64,000 nucleotides of DNA. It comes from an uncultured Dorea sp. (GTDB lineage: Bacteria; Bacillota; Clostridia; Lachnospirales; Lachnospiraceae). A model generated the notes under the pieces. The model was not told the DNA's origin. It ran no database searches and saw nothing but the letters and a program-made list of their open reading frames with translations. A program made the translations under genes and the position numbers. The DNA is taken from NCBI GenBank assembly GCA_910586965.1, contig CAJUMF010000018.1, positions 1 through 64,000 of the forward strand, written 5' to 3'. Below are positions 26,122 through 35,568 of this stretch, in pieces (the first letter of the stretch is position 1; each line of letters opens with the position of its first letter).

Positions 26122-28383
26122 TTACTTCAATTTCCAGATATCTTCATTATACTGGGCGATTGTCCGGTCCGAAGAAAAATATCCTGCTTTCGCGATATTC
26201 ACAAGCATCTTCCTGCTCCACGCCCTGCGGTCCTCATAATCTTTGTATGCCCGCTCCTTGACTGTGATATAATCTTTAAGATCAAGAAGAGTCATAAACC
26301 AGTCCTTCTGGATCAGCTCCGCATGGATCCGAAGCAGATGATAAGGCTCCCCGATCTTCATCATCTCAGGACTGATGATAAAATTGATCAGCTCCCTGAT
26401 CTGCGCATCATGGATATAATAATCCGCCGCCCGGTAATCATAGTTTTTATAATGTGCGATCACCTGATCACTGGACTCACCAAAGATATAGATATTGTCA
26501 TCTCCTACCAGCTCATGGATCTCCACATTCGCTCCGTCTTCTGTTCCGATGGTCACCGCACCGTTTAACATAAACTTCATATTGCCGGTCCCTGATGCTT
26601 CCTTAGATGCGAGAGATATCTGCTCGGAGATATCGCAGGCCGGAATTAAATGCTCTGCCATCGTGACATTATAATTCTCCGCCATCACTACATGAAGGTA
26701 CGGCGCCACCTCCGGGTCACTCTCCGTAAGCTTCTGGATACAAAGGATCAGATGGATGATATCCTTGGCGATATGGTAAGCCGGAGCCGCCTTCGCCCCG
26801 AAGATCATCGTGATCGGTGTGGCAGGTTTCCTTCCCGCCTTAATCTCCAGATATTTATAGATCGCATACAATGCGTTCATCTGCTGTCTCTTATACTCAT
26901 GAAGTCTTTTCACCTGGATATCAAAGATCGAATCCGGATTAAGCTCTAACCCTTGCGTCTCCTTAAGGTACGCAGAGAGCTGCCTCTTCTTCTCATGCTT
27001 TACTTCAAGCAGCTCATCAAGAGCCGCCTCATCATCCACAATCTTAAGAAGTCCCTCAAGCTTATCCGCATCTTTCCTGAAACCGTCTACATGCTTCCCA
27101 ATCCACCGGGTAAGCTCATGATTGCAGTGAAGGAGCCAGCGTCGAAAAGTAATACCGTTAGTCTTATTGTTGAACTTCTGTGGGTAAATGTCATAAAATG
27201 GCTTAAGTTCGGAATTTTTCAATATCTCCGTGTGAAGCGCTGCCACACCATTTACACTGTACCCGTAATGAATATCCATATGCGCCATATGTACGCGGTT
27301 CTGCGCATCGATGATAGCTACTTCCGGATTATGGAATCTCGCCTTCACCCGCACATCCAGCTCTTTGATGATCGGCACGATCTGAGGCGCCACCTGCTCC
27401 AGATAATGGAGCGGCCACTTCTCCAGCGCTTCCGCAAGGATGGTATGGTTCGTGTAGGCACAAGTCTTTTCCACGATCTCTATGGCCTCGTTGAAATCAA
27501 TATTCTTCTGCACCAGCAGACGGATAAGCTCCGGGATCACCATGGACGGATGGGTATCATTGATCTGGACTGCCACATGTTCATGAAGCTTTCTAAGCTC
27601 GTATCCTTTCTCCTCGCACTCTTTTAAGATAAGCTGCGCGCCGCTTGACACCATAAAATACTGCTGGTAGATCCGAAGGAGATTTCCCGCCTCATCGCTG
27701 TCATCCGGATAGAGGAAAAGTGTCAGATTCTTCGCCACTTCCTTTTTATCAAAGGAAATCCCATCCCTTATGATACTTTCATCGACTCCCTTTACATCGA
27801 ACAGATGAAGCTTGTTCTTTCCGTTCTCATATCCTGCCGCATCGATATCATAAAGAACGGATGTCAGTGTGAAGTCTTTAAAAGGCACTTCAAAAGAAAT
27901 GCCTGTGTCACGAAGCCATCCTTCCGGCTCAATCCACGGATTCGGCATTTCCTTCTGTCTGCGGCTCTCAAACACCTGCTTAAAAAGTCCCATATGGTAG
28001 TTGAGCCCGATTCCGTCCCCGGATAACCCCAGCGTAGCGATGGAATCCAAAAAACACGCCGCAAGCCTTCCAAGTCCCCCGTTTCCAAGAGACGGCTCCG
28101 GCTCAATCTCCTCAATATGCGCCAGATCTTTTCCATTTTCTTTTAAAAGCTCTGCCACTTCATCATATAGACCAAGATTGATCAGATTGTTGGATAAAAG
28201 TTTCCCGATCAAAAACTCTGCCGATATATAATATAATTTTTTACTGCCCTGGATAGCCGGTGTCTGTTCAAGCTTCTCCTTCGTATATTCCAGCAGAGCG
28301 CCGTAAATTTCCCGGTCATCTGCTTCACTGATCGTCTTCTGGCTTCTCCTCCGTACAAGATTGTTCAATTCATCTCTAAGCAT
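26122..28383 (-). CDS. glgP: Glycogen/maltodextrin phosphorylase
   Basis: Phosphorolysis of alpha-1,4-glucan chains to glucose-1-phosphate. 753 residues, somewhat shorter than the roughly 800-840 of many homologues. The PLP-lysine region KEASGTGNMKFMLNGA and the following IGTEDGANVEI are intact, and EPSLGNGGLGRLAACFLDS is near the N-terminus. AGGAGG lies six bases before the ATG. It has its own promoter and terminator, so it appears monocistronic. Confidence 0.95.
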   Translation of the reverse strand: MLRDELNNLVRRRSQKTISEADDREIYGALLEYTKEKLEQTPAIQGSKKLYYISAEFLIGKLLSNNLINLGLYDEVAELLKENGKDLAHIEEIEPEPSLGNGGLGRLAACFLDSIATLGLSGDGIGLNYHMGLFKQVFESRRQKEMPNPWIEPEGWLRDTGISFEVPFKDFTLTSVLYDIDAAGYENGKNKLHLFDVKGVDESIIRDGISFDKKEVAKNLTLFLYPDDSDEAGNLLRIYQQYFMVSSGAQLILKECEEKGYELRKLHEHVAVQINDTHPSMVIPELIRLLVQKNIDFNEAIEIVEKTCAYTNHTILAEALEKWPLHYLEQVAPQIVPIIKELDVRVKARFHNPEVAIIDAQNRVHMAHMDIHYGYSVNGVAALHTEILKNSELKPFYDIYPQKFNNKTNGITFRRWLLHCNHELTRWIGKHVDGFRKDADKLEGLLKIVDDEAALDELLEVKHEKKRQLSAYLKETQGLELNPDSIFDIQVKRLHEYKRQQMNALYAIYKYLEIKAGRKPATPITMIFGAKAAPAYHIAKDIIHLILCIQKLTESDPEVAPYLHVVMAENYNVTMAEHLIPACDISEQISLASKEASGTGNMKFMLNGAVTIGTEDGANVEIHELVGDDNIYIFGESSDQVIAHYKNYDYRAADYYIHDAQIRELINFIISPEMMKIGEPYHLLRIHAELIQKDWFMTLLDLKDYITVKERAYKDYEDRRAWSRKMLVNIAKAGYFSSDRTIAQYNEDIWKLK

Positions 28384-28458
28384 AGTCTTCCTCCTACATA
28401 TGATAATCTAATCTTATAGAATCCATTGCAATCTCTTCAATTGCTGCCTTAAATCCAT

Positions 28459-28487
28459 AGTTTACCATAACTGTTATATCTTGTCTA
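28459..28487 (-). promoter_or_regulatory. Promoter of glgP
   Basis: Minus strand TAGACA (28487-28482), 17 bp, TAAACT (28464-28459), about 75 bases upstream of the start codon. Confidence 0.5.
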
Positions 28488-28512
28488 ATAGCAGATTGCC
28501 TAAAAAACAGTT

Positions 28513-28546
28513 AAAAAGAAGGACTTTCTGTACGAAAACCCTTCTT
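28513..28546 (-). terminator. Intrinsic terminator after yajC
   Basis: On the minus strand AAGAAGG (28546-28540) pairs with CCTTCTT (28522-28516), with an extra four-base inner match, followed by a T-run and TTTAAC. Confidence 0.75.
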
Positions 28547-28577
28547 AATAATCTTCTCTATCTACCTGTTTCTTGTC

Positions 28578-28895
28578 CTACTCTGCTACCGAAGCTTTCT
28601 CTACCTGCGCAATCGCTGCCTTCTGCATCGGGATACGACAATTCCTATTGCTCCCGAATTCCACAATCACATCAGAATCCGTGATATCAATGATCACACC
28701 GTAAAATCCGCTTGTGGTAAGCACTGTATCTCCTACCTCCAAGTCTGCTATCATCGCCTGTACTCTTTTCTGCTCCTTCTTCTGAGGCCTCATAAAGATA
28801 AAATAAAAACCGGCAAAAATAGCTGCATAAAGCAAAATTATAACCATACCGCTCGGAGCGGCAGCATTCTGGGCTGCTAAACTGAACATATTCAA
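28578..28895 (-). CDS. yajC: Preprotein translocase subunit YajC
   Basis: 105 residues: a short lead, one membrane helix (about 17-34), then FMRPQKKEQKR and the beta-rich DLEVGDTVLTTSGFYG typical of YajC, an accessory of the SecDF complex. AGGAGG precedes the ATG. It follows tgt, the usual order in many bacteria (tgt-yajC). Confidence 0.95.
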   Translation of the reverse strand: MNMFSLAAQNAAAPSGMVIILLYAAIFAGFYFIFMRPQKKEQKRVQAMIADLEVGDTVLTTSGFYGVIIDITDSDVIVEFGSNRNCRIPMQKAAIAQVEKASVAE

Positions 28896-28979
28896 TCCTC
28901 CTACTAAATTTAAACACTATTGGTATCATACACAATAATACATATTTCATCAAGTAAAAATTAGCAATTCATATATATT

Positions 28980-30122
28980 TTATAAATCATCGCCGCTTCC
29001 TTCACGCATACCGGTAATCTTCTTTTTCTTATATTCCTTATATGTTCCTGTTTCAATCGCCTCTCTGATCTCACACATCATCGTATTGTAAAAATACAGA
29101 TTATGAAGTACGCAAAGCCGCATACCCAGCATTTCTTTCGCTTTCAGCAAATGCCGGATATATGCCCTGGAGTAATTCCTGCAGGCCGGACACTTGCATC
29201 CTTCCTCAATCGGATGTTCATCCAACTCATATTTCGCATTGAACAAATTAAGCTTTCCATGATTCGTGTATACATGTCCATGTCTTCCATTTCGGCTTGG
29301 ATACACGCAATCAAAAAAATCCACTCCTCTGTCCACTGCTTTCAGAATATTCTCGGGTGTTCCCACTCCCATTAGATACGCAGGCTTTTCTTGAGGCAGA
29401 TACGGAACAACTGCATCCAGTACTCGATACATCTCTTCATGAGATTCCCCCACTGCCAGTCCTCCTATAGCGTAACCATCCAGGCCAAGCCGGGCAATTT
29501 CTTCTGCATGGCGAATCCGGATATCCTCATACACCCCTCCCTGATTGATACCGAACAATAGCTGCTGCGGATTAATGGTATCCGTGTTTTGATTTAGCCT
29601 CTCCATCTCTGCTTTGCAGCGTATAAGCCAGCGCGTCGTTCGGTCCACGGACCTTTGCATATATTCTCTATCTGCTACACTGGAAGGACATTCGTCGAAC
29701 GCCATCGCAATCGTTGATGCAAGATTCGATTGTATCTGCATACTCTCTTCCGGTCCCATGAATATTTTTCTTCCGTCAATATGAGAGTTGAAGTAGACTC
29801 CTTCTTCTTTGATCTTTCTTAAGCCCGCCAGCGAAAACACCTGAAAACCGCCGGAGTCTGTGAGAATGGGGCGGTCCCACGACATGAACTTATGTATTCC
29901 TCCCAATCTTTTTATCACTTTATCTCCGGGACGTACATGAAGATGATACGTATTTGACAATTCTACCTGTGTCCCGATTTCTCTCAAATCTGTTGTGGCA
30001 ACTGCGCCCTTGATCGCTGCCGCTGTCCCTACATTCATAAAAACCGGTGTCTCTATGACACCATGTACTGTAGTAAGCCTGCCCCTCTTTGCAGCTCCAT
30101 CCTTTTTCAGCAATTCATACAT
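28980..30122 (-). CDS. tgt: tRNA-guanine (queuine) transglycosylase
   Basis: Exchanges guanine-34 of GUN-anticodon tRNAs for the queuosine precursor. 380 residues. The active-site aspartates lie in ILTDSGGFQVFSL and GVDFFDCVYPSRNGRHG; zinc ligands are in the CKCPACRNYSRAYIRHL region (C-x-C-x2-C...H). I place the start at MYELLKKDG (ATG 30122), nine bases after AAGG; a frame start at 30140 has no site. Followed by yajC. Confidence 0.96.
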   Translation of the reverse strand: MYELLKKDGAAKRGRLTTVHGVIETPVFMNVGTAAAIKGAVATTDLREIGTQVELSNTYHLHVRPGDKVIKRLGGIHKFMSWDRPILTDSGGFQVFSLAGLRKIKEEGVYFNSHIDGRKIFMGPEESMQIQSNLASTIAMAFDECPSSVADREYMQRSVDRTTRWLIRCKAEMERLNQNTDTINPQQLLFGINQGGVYEDIRIRHAEEIARLGLDGYAIGGLAVGESHEEMYRVLDAVVPYLPQEKPAYLMGVGTPENILKAVDRGVDFFDCVYPSRNGRHGHVYTNHGKLNLFNAKYELDEHPIEEGCKCPACRNYSRAYIRHLLKAKEMLGMRLCVLHNLYFYNTMMCEIREAIETGTYKEYKKKKITGMREGSGDDL

Positions 30123-30169
30123 GTGATGATCCTTTTCCATTCTATAATTCTATCCAAAAAAGTTCTCCT

Positions 30170-31699
30170 CTAAAAATGACACACTACCGGTATACCTGCG
30201 CTGATCAAGCCGTAAAGCTCGGCCGCCTTTCCCTCCGGCATATTCACGCATCCATGAGAACCATGACTCTTATACCTGTCTCCTCCAAACGTCGGCTGCC
30301 ACGTAGCATCATGGAATCCAATCCCTCCGTTAAAAGGCATCCAATACTTTACCGGTGTTTCATAGGAATATTCACCGTTCGCTTTTTTCTCTCCCCTCAG
30401 TGTTGCATTCCTCGTCTTGTATGACAAGGTATAAACTCCCTGAGGAGTCGCATTGCCTTTGTTGGGATTGCCGGTTACCACATCTGTCTCCAATACAACT
30501 TTCCCGTCTTTAATAAAATACATATGCTGGTCTGTAAGGTCAACTTCTGCATAAGTATTGCCGACTCCGGCGCCTCCATGGGAAGCAGCTTTGCTTGTAT
30601 ATTTAGGCTCTCTCGATACAACCTGCGCTTTTTTGATGTCTTTTGTAAGCTGCTCATACTCTGCGTCCTGATTGATCTGCCACCCATAGCTTCCGCCCTC
30701 TACTTTTACAGTATCTCCGTCTGCAGTTGTAAATTCCTTTGCTTTGTATTTTGTATCGTATTTATTTGCCAATTTTTTTATATATTCCTTGACATCGTCT
30801 TTATTAAAAGAGACTTTCATTTTCTTTTTGTTTATCTTCACCCACTCAGAAATTACGGAAGAGTCCACCACTTCTGTTTCTGAACCGAATTCATAAGTAA
30901 TCTTAGCACCGAGATAACTATTCATCTTGTCCGCCGCCTCGGTAACTTCCTTTGATTCTGACGTATATTTCGGTAAAATATAACAATCTTCTTCTCTAAG
31001 ATTCACATTGCTCTGGAACTCTCCAATCGTCTTTGTGACTGCTGTCTGGAATTTCTCTTCATCAATCTTAGTGCCGATAACCTCCGGCACAATCTCGAAC
31101 TTCCCGTCTTTAAATGCCGGGTAAGCATTTTTAGAAGCTTTTTGCTTTTCTTCATCCATGCATTTCAAGTTCGCCATAACTGCATTAAGCTTTTCCGTAT
31201 TATACTTCACGCCTACTTTTGCTTCAATCTCTGAAGGTTCCCATAAGGATCTTACCCACAAAAGCTTTTGCTGTCCCTCTGCCAACTGCTTGATCCGCTC
31301 TCCGGAAGTAAACTCAATATCAATATCGGAACCTTTTATGATCTCCCTGCTGCCGTCAGACTCCTCCAAAGTCAATGTATAATCTGCCACCTGTTTTTTG
31401 AAATAGCTTTCAACCTCTTCAACATTGTTTAAAGAAAAATCCACTCCATTAATTTTCGTATCAAACATAAAATGGCTGTTAAAATACATAGCGACCCCGA
31501 AATACGCCGCTGTCAAAAGAGCTGTTGTAACACCAAGAGAAAGCAGCACCTTCTTTCCTGCACCGCTTTTTTTTCTGCGCCGTCTCTTTTTAGCCTTTCT
31601 TTTTGTATCTTTGTCTTTCTTATCATAGACTTCCTCATCATACAGCTCGATCAAAGTCTCTTCAATCATATCATCTGTCTTCTTATCCTTGCCAGCCAT
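30170..31699 (-). CDS. L,D-transpeptidase with peptidoglycan-binding module
   Basis: 509 residues. A very basic cytoplasmic tail (residues about 28-50, KKRRRRKK) and one membrane helix (about 50-70) precede two PG_binding_4-like regions and a C-terminal YkuD domain with the catalytic cysteine in SHGSHGCVNMP. It forms 3-3 cross-links in peptidoglycan or attaches proteins to it outside the membrane. AAGGAG precedes the ATG. Divergent from aroC. Confidence 0.93.
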   Translation of the reverse strand: MAGKDKKTDDMIEETLIELYDEEVYDKKDKDTKRKAKKRRRRKKSGAGKKVLLSLGVTTALLTAAYFGVAMYFNSHFMFDTKINGVDFSLNNVEEVESYFKKQVADYTLTLEESDGSREIIKGSDIDIEFTSGERIKQLAEGQQKLLWVRSLWEPSEIEAKVGVKYNTEKLNAVMANLKCMDEEKQKASKNAYPAFKDGKFEIVPEVIGTKIDEEKFQTAVTKTIGEFQSNVNLREEDCYILPKYTSESKEVTEAADKMNSYLGAKITYEFGSETEVVDSSVISEWVKINKKKMKVSFNKDDVKEYIKKLANKYDTKYKAKEFTTADGDTVKVEGGSYGWQINQDAEYEQLTKDIKKAQVVSREPKYTSKAASHGGAGVGNTYAEVDLTDQHMYFIKDGKVVLETDVVTGNPNKGNATPQGVYTLSYKTRNATLRGEKKANGEYSYETPVKYWMPFNGGIGFHDATWQPTFGGDRYKSHGSHGCVNMPEGKAAELYGLISAGIPVVCHF

Positions 31700-31856
31700 A
31701 CCTTAAACTCCTTATTGTATCATTTGGTTATACTCCCTTTGTATCATCCATACCGTTTTATTATAATATGCTTTTTCATAAATGTATAGGAAAAATCTTT
31801 TAAATTAAAATGAAGATTTTATGATGAATTATTACATCATTTTACAATTACTGTTT

Positions 31857-31862
31857 TATAAT
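31857..31862 (+). promoter_or_regulatory. -10 box for aroC
   Basis: TATAAT about 42 bases before the aroC ATG. The -35 is not clear (TTACAT at 19-bp spacing). Confidence 0.4.
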
Positions 31863-31903
31863 GTATGATAGTCAAAGACATATAAAGTAAAGGAGATATT
31901 ATT

Positions 31904-33001
31904 ATGGCCGGTTCAAGTTACGGAAACTTATTCAGAATTACCACATGGGGAGAGTCTCACGGCGCCGCAGTCGGCGTTGTCATCGACGGCTGCCCTGCAG
32001 GACTCCCTCTCTCCGAGGCGGATGTTCAGCATTACCTAGACCGGAGAAAGCCAGGACAAAGCCGTTTCACCACTGCAAGGCAGGAGGCCGACCACGCAGA
32101 GATCCTGTCCGGTGTATTCAACGAAAAGACAACTGGCACTCCGATTTCCATATTGGTAAGAAATCAAGACCAACGTTCCAGAGATTATGGAAAAATCAAA
32201 GACTGCTATCGTCCCGGACATGCCGATTATACATTTGATGCCAAATACGGCTTTCGGGATTATCGGGGCGGCGGGCGTTCTTCCGGCCGTGAGACGATCG
32301 GACGAGTAGCTGCTGGGGCTGTGGCTGCCAAGCTGCTTAACCACCTTGGCATAACACTCACCACATACACCCGCTCTATTGGAAATATCTGCGTTCCGGA
32401 AACCGAATATGATTTTTCATGTATTTCAGAAAATGAACTGTACATGCCCAACAACATTTATGCCAGAAAAGCTTCTGCTTACTTAGAGGAATGCATAAAG
32501 TCCAGGGATTCTTCCGGCGGCATAGTTGAATGTCGGATCACGGGAGTCCCTGCCGGTATCGGAGAACCGGTTTTTGACAAGCTTGACGCCGCCCTTTCCG
32601 GCGGTATCATGTCAATCGGTGCCGTCAAAGGTGTAGAAATCGGAGACGGATTTATCGCCGCCCGCAATGTGGGAAGTGAGAATAACGACCCATTTTATTC
32701 AGATAACAATCGCATTTTAAAAAAGACGAATCATTCCGGCGGAACACTTGGCGGTATAAGCGACGGGGACACCATCCTCCTTAAAGCCGCTGTAAAACCC
32801 ACCCCCTCTATCTCAAGGGAGCAGGAAACTGTAACTTCCGCCGGAGTTCCTACAACAATTTCTATCACCGGCCGCCATGACCCAGTCATTGTCCCCCGCG
32901 CCGTTGTAGTCGTGGAGGCTATGGCAGCATTGACTATCGCTGATTTTCTTATGATAAATATGTCTGCAAGACTTGACAGCCTGGAGAGATTTTACCTGTA
33001 A
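31904..33001 (+). CDS. aroC: Chorismate synthase
   Basis: Last step of the shikimate pathway: EPSP to chorismate with reduced FMN. 365 residues. The signature GESHGAAVGVVIDG is at the N-terminus; RPGHADYTFDAKYG, GGRSSGRETIGRVAAGA and RHDPVIVPRA are conserved. AAGGAG lies eight bases before the ATG. It stands alone, upstream of the polyamine transporter genes but separated by their promoter. Confidence 0.97.
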   Translation: MAGSSYGNLFRITTWGESHGAAVGVVIDGCPAGLPLSEADVQHYLDRRKPGQSRFTTARQEADHAEILSGVFNEKTTGTPISILVRNQDQRSRDYGKIKDCYRPGHADYTFDAKYGFRDYRGGGRSSGRETIGRVAAGAVAAKLLNHLGITLTTYTRSIGNICVPETEYDFSCISENELYMPNNIYARKASAYLEECIKSRDSSGGIVECRITGVPAGIGEPVFDKLDAALSGGIMSIGAVKGVEIGDGFIAARNVGSENNDPFYSDNNRILKKTNHSGGTLGGISDGDTILLKAAVKPTPSISREQETVTSAGVPTTISITGRHDPVIVPRAVVVVEAMAALTIADFLMINMSARLDSLERFYL

Positions 33002-33022
33002 AAAATCTATCATTTTTACCTA

Positions 33023-33050
33023 TTGCTTTTTTCTGCATTCAGTGTATAAT
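33023..33050 (+). promoter_or_regulatory. Promoter of the XRE-cupin/pot operon
   Basis: TTGCTT (33023-33028), 16 bp, TATAAT (33045-33050), about 70 bases upstream of the regulator gene. Confidence 0.55.
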
Positions 33051-33076
33051 AATACTAAACTTTTTGTTTATTTTTA

Positions 33077-33097
33077 CTGTCATACATAATTCGACAG
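33077..33097. promoter_or_regulatory. Candidate operator in the XRE-cupin leader
   Basis: CTGTC and GACAG flank 11 bases just downstream of the -10 box. The placement suits self-repression by the XRE protein encoded next, but the dyad is short and could be chance. Confidence 0.25.
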
Positions 33098-33118
33098 AAG
33101 AGAAAAAAGGAGAAACGC

Positions 33119-33655
33119 ATGGAAATCGGAAAGAAATTAAAACAGCTCCGCATTGAAAAAGACCTTACACAAGAAGAACTTGCCGGGCGCGCAGAGCTGT
33201 CCAAAGGTTTTATCTCACAGCTTGAAAGGGATCTGACTTCCCCTTCCATCGCAACCCTTGTAGATATCCTCCAGTGTCTCGGAACGACAATCAACGAATT
33301 TTTCAGCGAGAAGCCGGAGGAACAGGTCGTCTTCCATTTCGATGACTATTTTGAGAAAATCGACGCGGAGTTAAAGAACAAAACCGAATGGATCATTCCT
33401 AATGCGCAGAAAAACCTGATGGAACCAATCCGGCTGACTTTAGAGCCGGGTGGACTCACCTACAGGGACGTCCCCCATGAGGGCGAAGAGTTCGGCTACG
33501 TCATCAAAGGAAGCATACGGATCCATATCGGCAAACAGATCTACACTGCCAAAAAAGGAGAATCCTTTTACTTTACCCCGCACTCAGAGCATTTTATTGA
33601 AGCCGGTATAAACGGTGCCGTTCTTATCTGGATAAGTACTCCGCCGAGCTTTTAA
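33119..33655 (+). CDS. XRE-family transcriptional regulator with cupin domain
   Basis: 178 residues: N-terminal helix-turn-helix (about residues 5-60, LTQEELAGRAELSKGFISQLERD) and C-terminal cupin (about 100-175, YVIKGSIRIHIGKQ). This PuuR-like architecture senses a small ligand, often a polyamine or its metabolites. It starts the operon with the spermidine/putrescine transporter genes, 19 bp upstream of potA, so it is likely their regulator. AAGGAG precedes the ATG. Confidence 0.9.
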   Translation: MEIGKKLKQLRIEKDLTQEELAGRAELSKGFISQLERDLTSPSIATLVDILQCLGTTINEFFSEKPEEQVVFHFDDYFEKIDAELKNKTEWIIPNAQKNLMEPIRLTLEPGGLTYRDVPHEGEEFGYVIKGSIRIHIGKQIYTAKKGESFYFTPHSEHFIEAGINGAVLIWISTPPSF

Positions 33656-33674
33656 TATTTGAAGGAGGATTGAT

Positions 33675-34748
33675 ATGTCTAATAAATTAATCGATATTGT
33701 GAATGTTTCAAAATCATACGGAGAGAATCTTGTCTTAAACGACTTGAATCTCTATATCAGGGAAAATGAATTCCTGACACTCCTTGGCCCAAGCGGCTGC
33801 GGCAAGACGACACTTCTCAGAATCCTCGGCGGATTTGAATCTCCAAATACGGGGAAAGTCATCTTTGACGGGATTGATATCACTGAGCTTGCCCCCAACA
33901 AACGCCAGCTCAATACAGTATTTCAAAAGTATGCACTTTTCCCTAATATGACGATTGCAGACAATATTGCTTTTGGCCTGAAAATCAAAGGAAAATCCAA
34001 AAGCTATATCGAAGACAAGATACGCTATGCCTTAAAGCTTGTCAATTTAGATGGCTTCGACCTGCGGATGCCGGACTCGTTAAGCGGCGGCCAGCAGCAG
34101 CGGATCGCCATCGCCCGCGCCATTGTCAATGAGCCGAAAGTTCTGCTCTTAGACGAACCCTTAGGAGCACTTGATCTGAAGCTCAGGCAAGATATGCAGT
34201 ACGAATTGATCCGACTGAAAAATGAGCTGGGCATCACCTTTGTCTATGTCACCCATGACCAGGAAGAAGCTCTCACTATGTCAGATACTATTGTTGTCAT
34301 GAATCAGGGAAATATCCAGCAGATCGGCACTCCGGAAGATATCTACAATGAGCCGCAGAACGCCTTTGTGGCTGATTTTATCGGAGAGAGCAATATCTTT
34401 TCGGCAATCATGGTAGAAGATAAACTTGTAAAGATCCAGGGTGTAAAATTCCCCTGTGTTGATACTGGATTCGGAAAAAACAAACCGGTGGATGCCGTTA
34501 TACGCCCGGAAGACGTAGACCTGGTAAAACCTAAAAAAGGACTGATGCAGGGAATCGTCACTTCCCTGATTTTCAAAGGCGTCCACTATGAGATGGATGT
34601 CATGGCAAACGGCTATGAATGGCTGGTCCATAGTACAGATATGTTTCCTGTGGGAACAGAGGTAGGAATCAAAGTAGATCCATTTGACATTCAGATTATG
34701 AAGAAACCGGAATCAGAAGATGCGGAGGCAGTATCAATTGAAGAATAA
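33675..34748 (+). CDS. potA: Spermidine/putrescine ABC transporter ATPase
   Basis: 357 residues. Walker A GPSGCGKT near residue 40, signature LSGGQQQRIAIARA, Walker B LLLDEPLGALD, and a C-terminal TOBE-type domain. It powers polyamine import through PotB and the PotC part of PotCD. AGGAGG precedes the ATG. Its 3' end overlaps potB. Confidence 0.95.
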   Translation: MSNKLIDIVNVSKSYGENLVLNDLNLYIRENEFLTLLGPSGCGKTTLLRILGGFESPNTGKVIFDGIDITELAPNKRQLNTVFQKYALFPNMTIADNIAFGLKIKGKSKSYIEDKIRYALKLVNLDGFDLRMPDSLSGGQQQRIAIARAIVNEPKVLLLDEPLGALDLKLRQDMQYELIRLKNELGITFVYVTHDQEEALTMSDTIVVMNQGNIQQIGTPEDIYNEPQNAFVADFIGESNIFSAIMVEDKLVKIQGVKFPCVDTGFGKNKPVDAVIRPEDVDLVKPKKGLMQGIVTSLIFKGVHYEMDVMANGYEWLVHSTDMFPVGTEVGIKVDPFDIQIMKKPESEDAEAVSIEE

Positions 34749-35568
34749 AGATAGAAAAGTCAAGCGCCTGCTTGCCGGCCCTTATGTAATATGGGCTGTG
34801 GGATTCATTATCATTCCCCTTCTTATGATCTTTTATTACGGACTTACTGATAAAGAAGGGTATTTTACATTTATTAATCTTGCGAAGATCACTACTCCTG
34901 AAAACTTAAAATCTCTGGGACTGGCATTGCTTTTATCCCTTATAAGTACTGTGATCTGTCTTATACTGGCTTATCCGCTTTGCATGGTTCTCTCGAACTT
35001 GAAGGTAAACAAATCAAGTTTTATCGTACTGATATTCATCCTGCCCATGTGGATGAATTTTCTGCTGCGCACTCTCGCCTGGCAGAATCTATTAGAGAGA
35101 AATGGTATTATTAACATTGTACTTGGCTTTTTTCATCTCCCGGCACTGGAGATCATCAACACACCCTATGCGATCATTCTTGGCATGGTATATGATTTCC
35201 TGCCCTTTATGGTGCTACCGATTTACAATGTACTATCCAAAATTGACAAAGACCTTATTGCTGCTGCAAGGGACTTGGGAGCGAACAGTGTACAGACTTT
35301 CCTGCGCATCATTCTGCCCCTGTCCGTCCCCGGGATCATCAGCGGCGTCACGATGGTATTTGTCCCTGCTCTGACCACTTTTGTCATTTCCGACCTGCTT
35401 GGCGGGAGCAAGATTCTGCTTATTGGGAATGTTATTGAGCAGGAGTTCAAGCAAGGAAGCAACTGGAACGCAGGGAGCGGCATGTCTCTTGTCCTTATGA
35501 TCTTTATTATCTTTAGTATGGCACTTATTGCCAAATATGACAAAGACGGGGAGGGAACAGCATTTTGA
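34738..35568 (+). CDS. potB: Spermidine/putrescine ABC transporter permease
   Basis: About 276 residues, six membrane helices, with the EAA-type loop AARDLGANSVQTFLRIILP. An ATG at 34720 opens the frame, but GGAGG at 34724-34728 lies downstream of it, and a TTG at 34738 is nine bases after that site; TTG is therefore the likelier start. It overlaps potA by 11 bp and the next gene by four bases (TTGA). Confidence 0.93.
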   Translation: MKNKDRKVKRLLAGPYVIWAVGFIIIPLLMIFYYGLTDKEGYFTFINLAKITTPENLKSLGLALLLSLISTVICLILAYPLCMVLSNLKVNKSSFIVLIFILPMWMNFLLRTLAWQNLLERNGIINIVLGFFHLPALEIINTPYAIILGMVYDFLPFMVLPIYNVLSKIDKDLIAAARDLGANSVQTFLRIILPLSVPGIISGVTMVFVPALTTFVISDLLGGSKILLIGNVIEQEFKQGSNWNAGSGMSLVLMIFIIFSMALIAKYDKDGEGTAF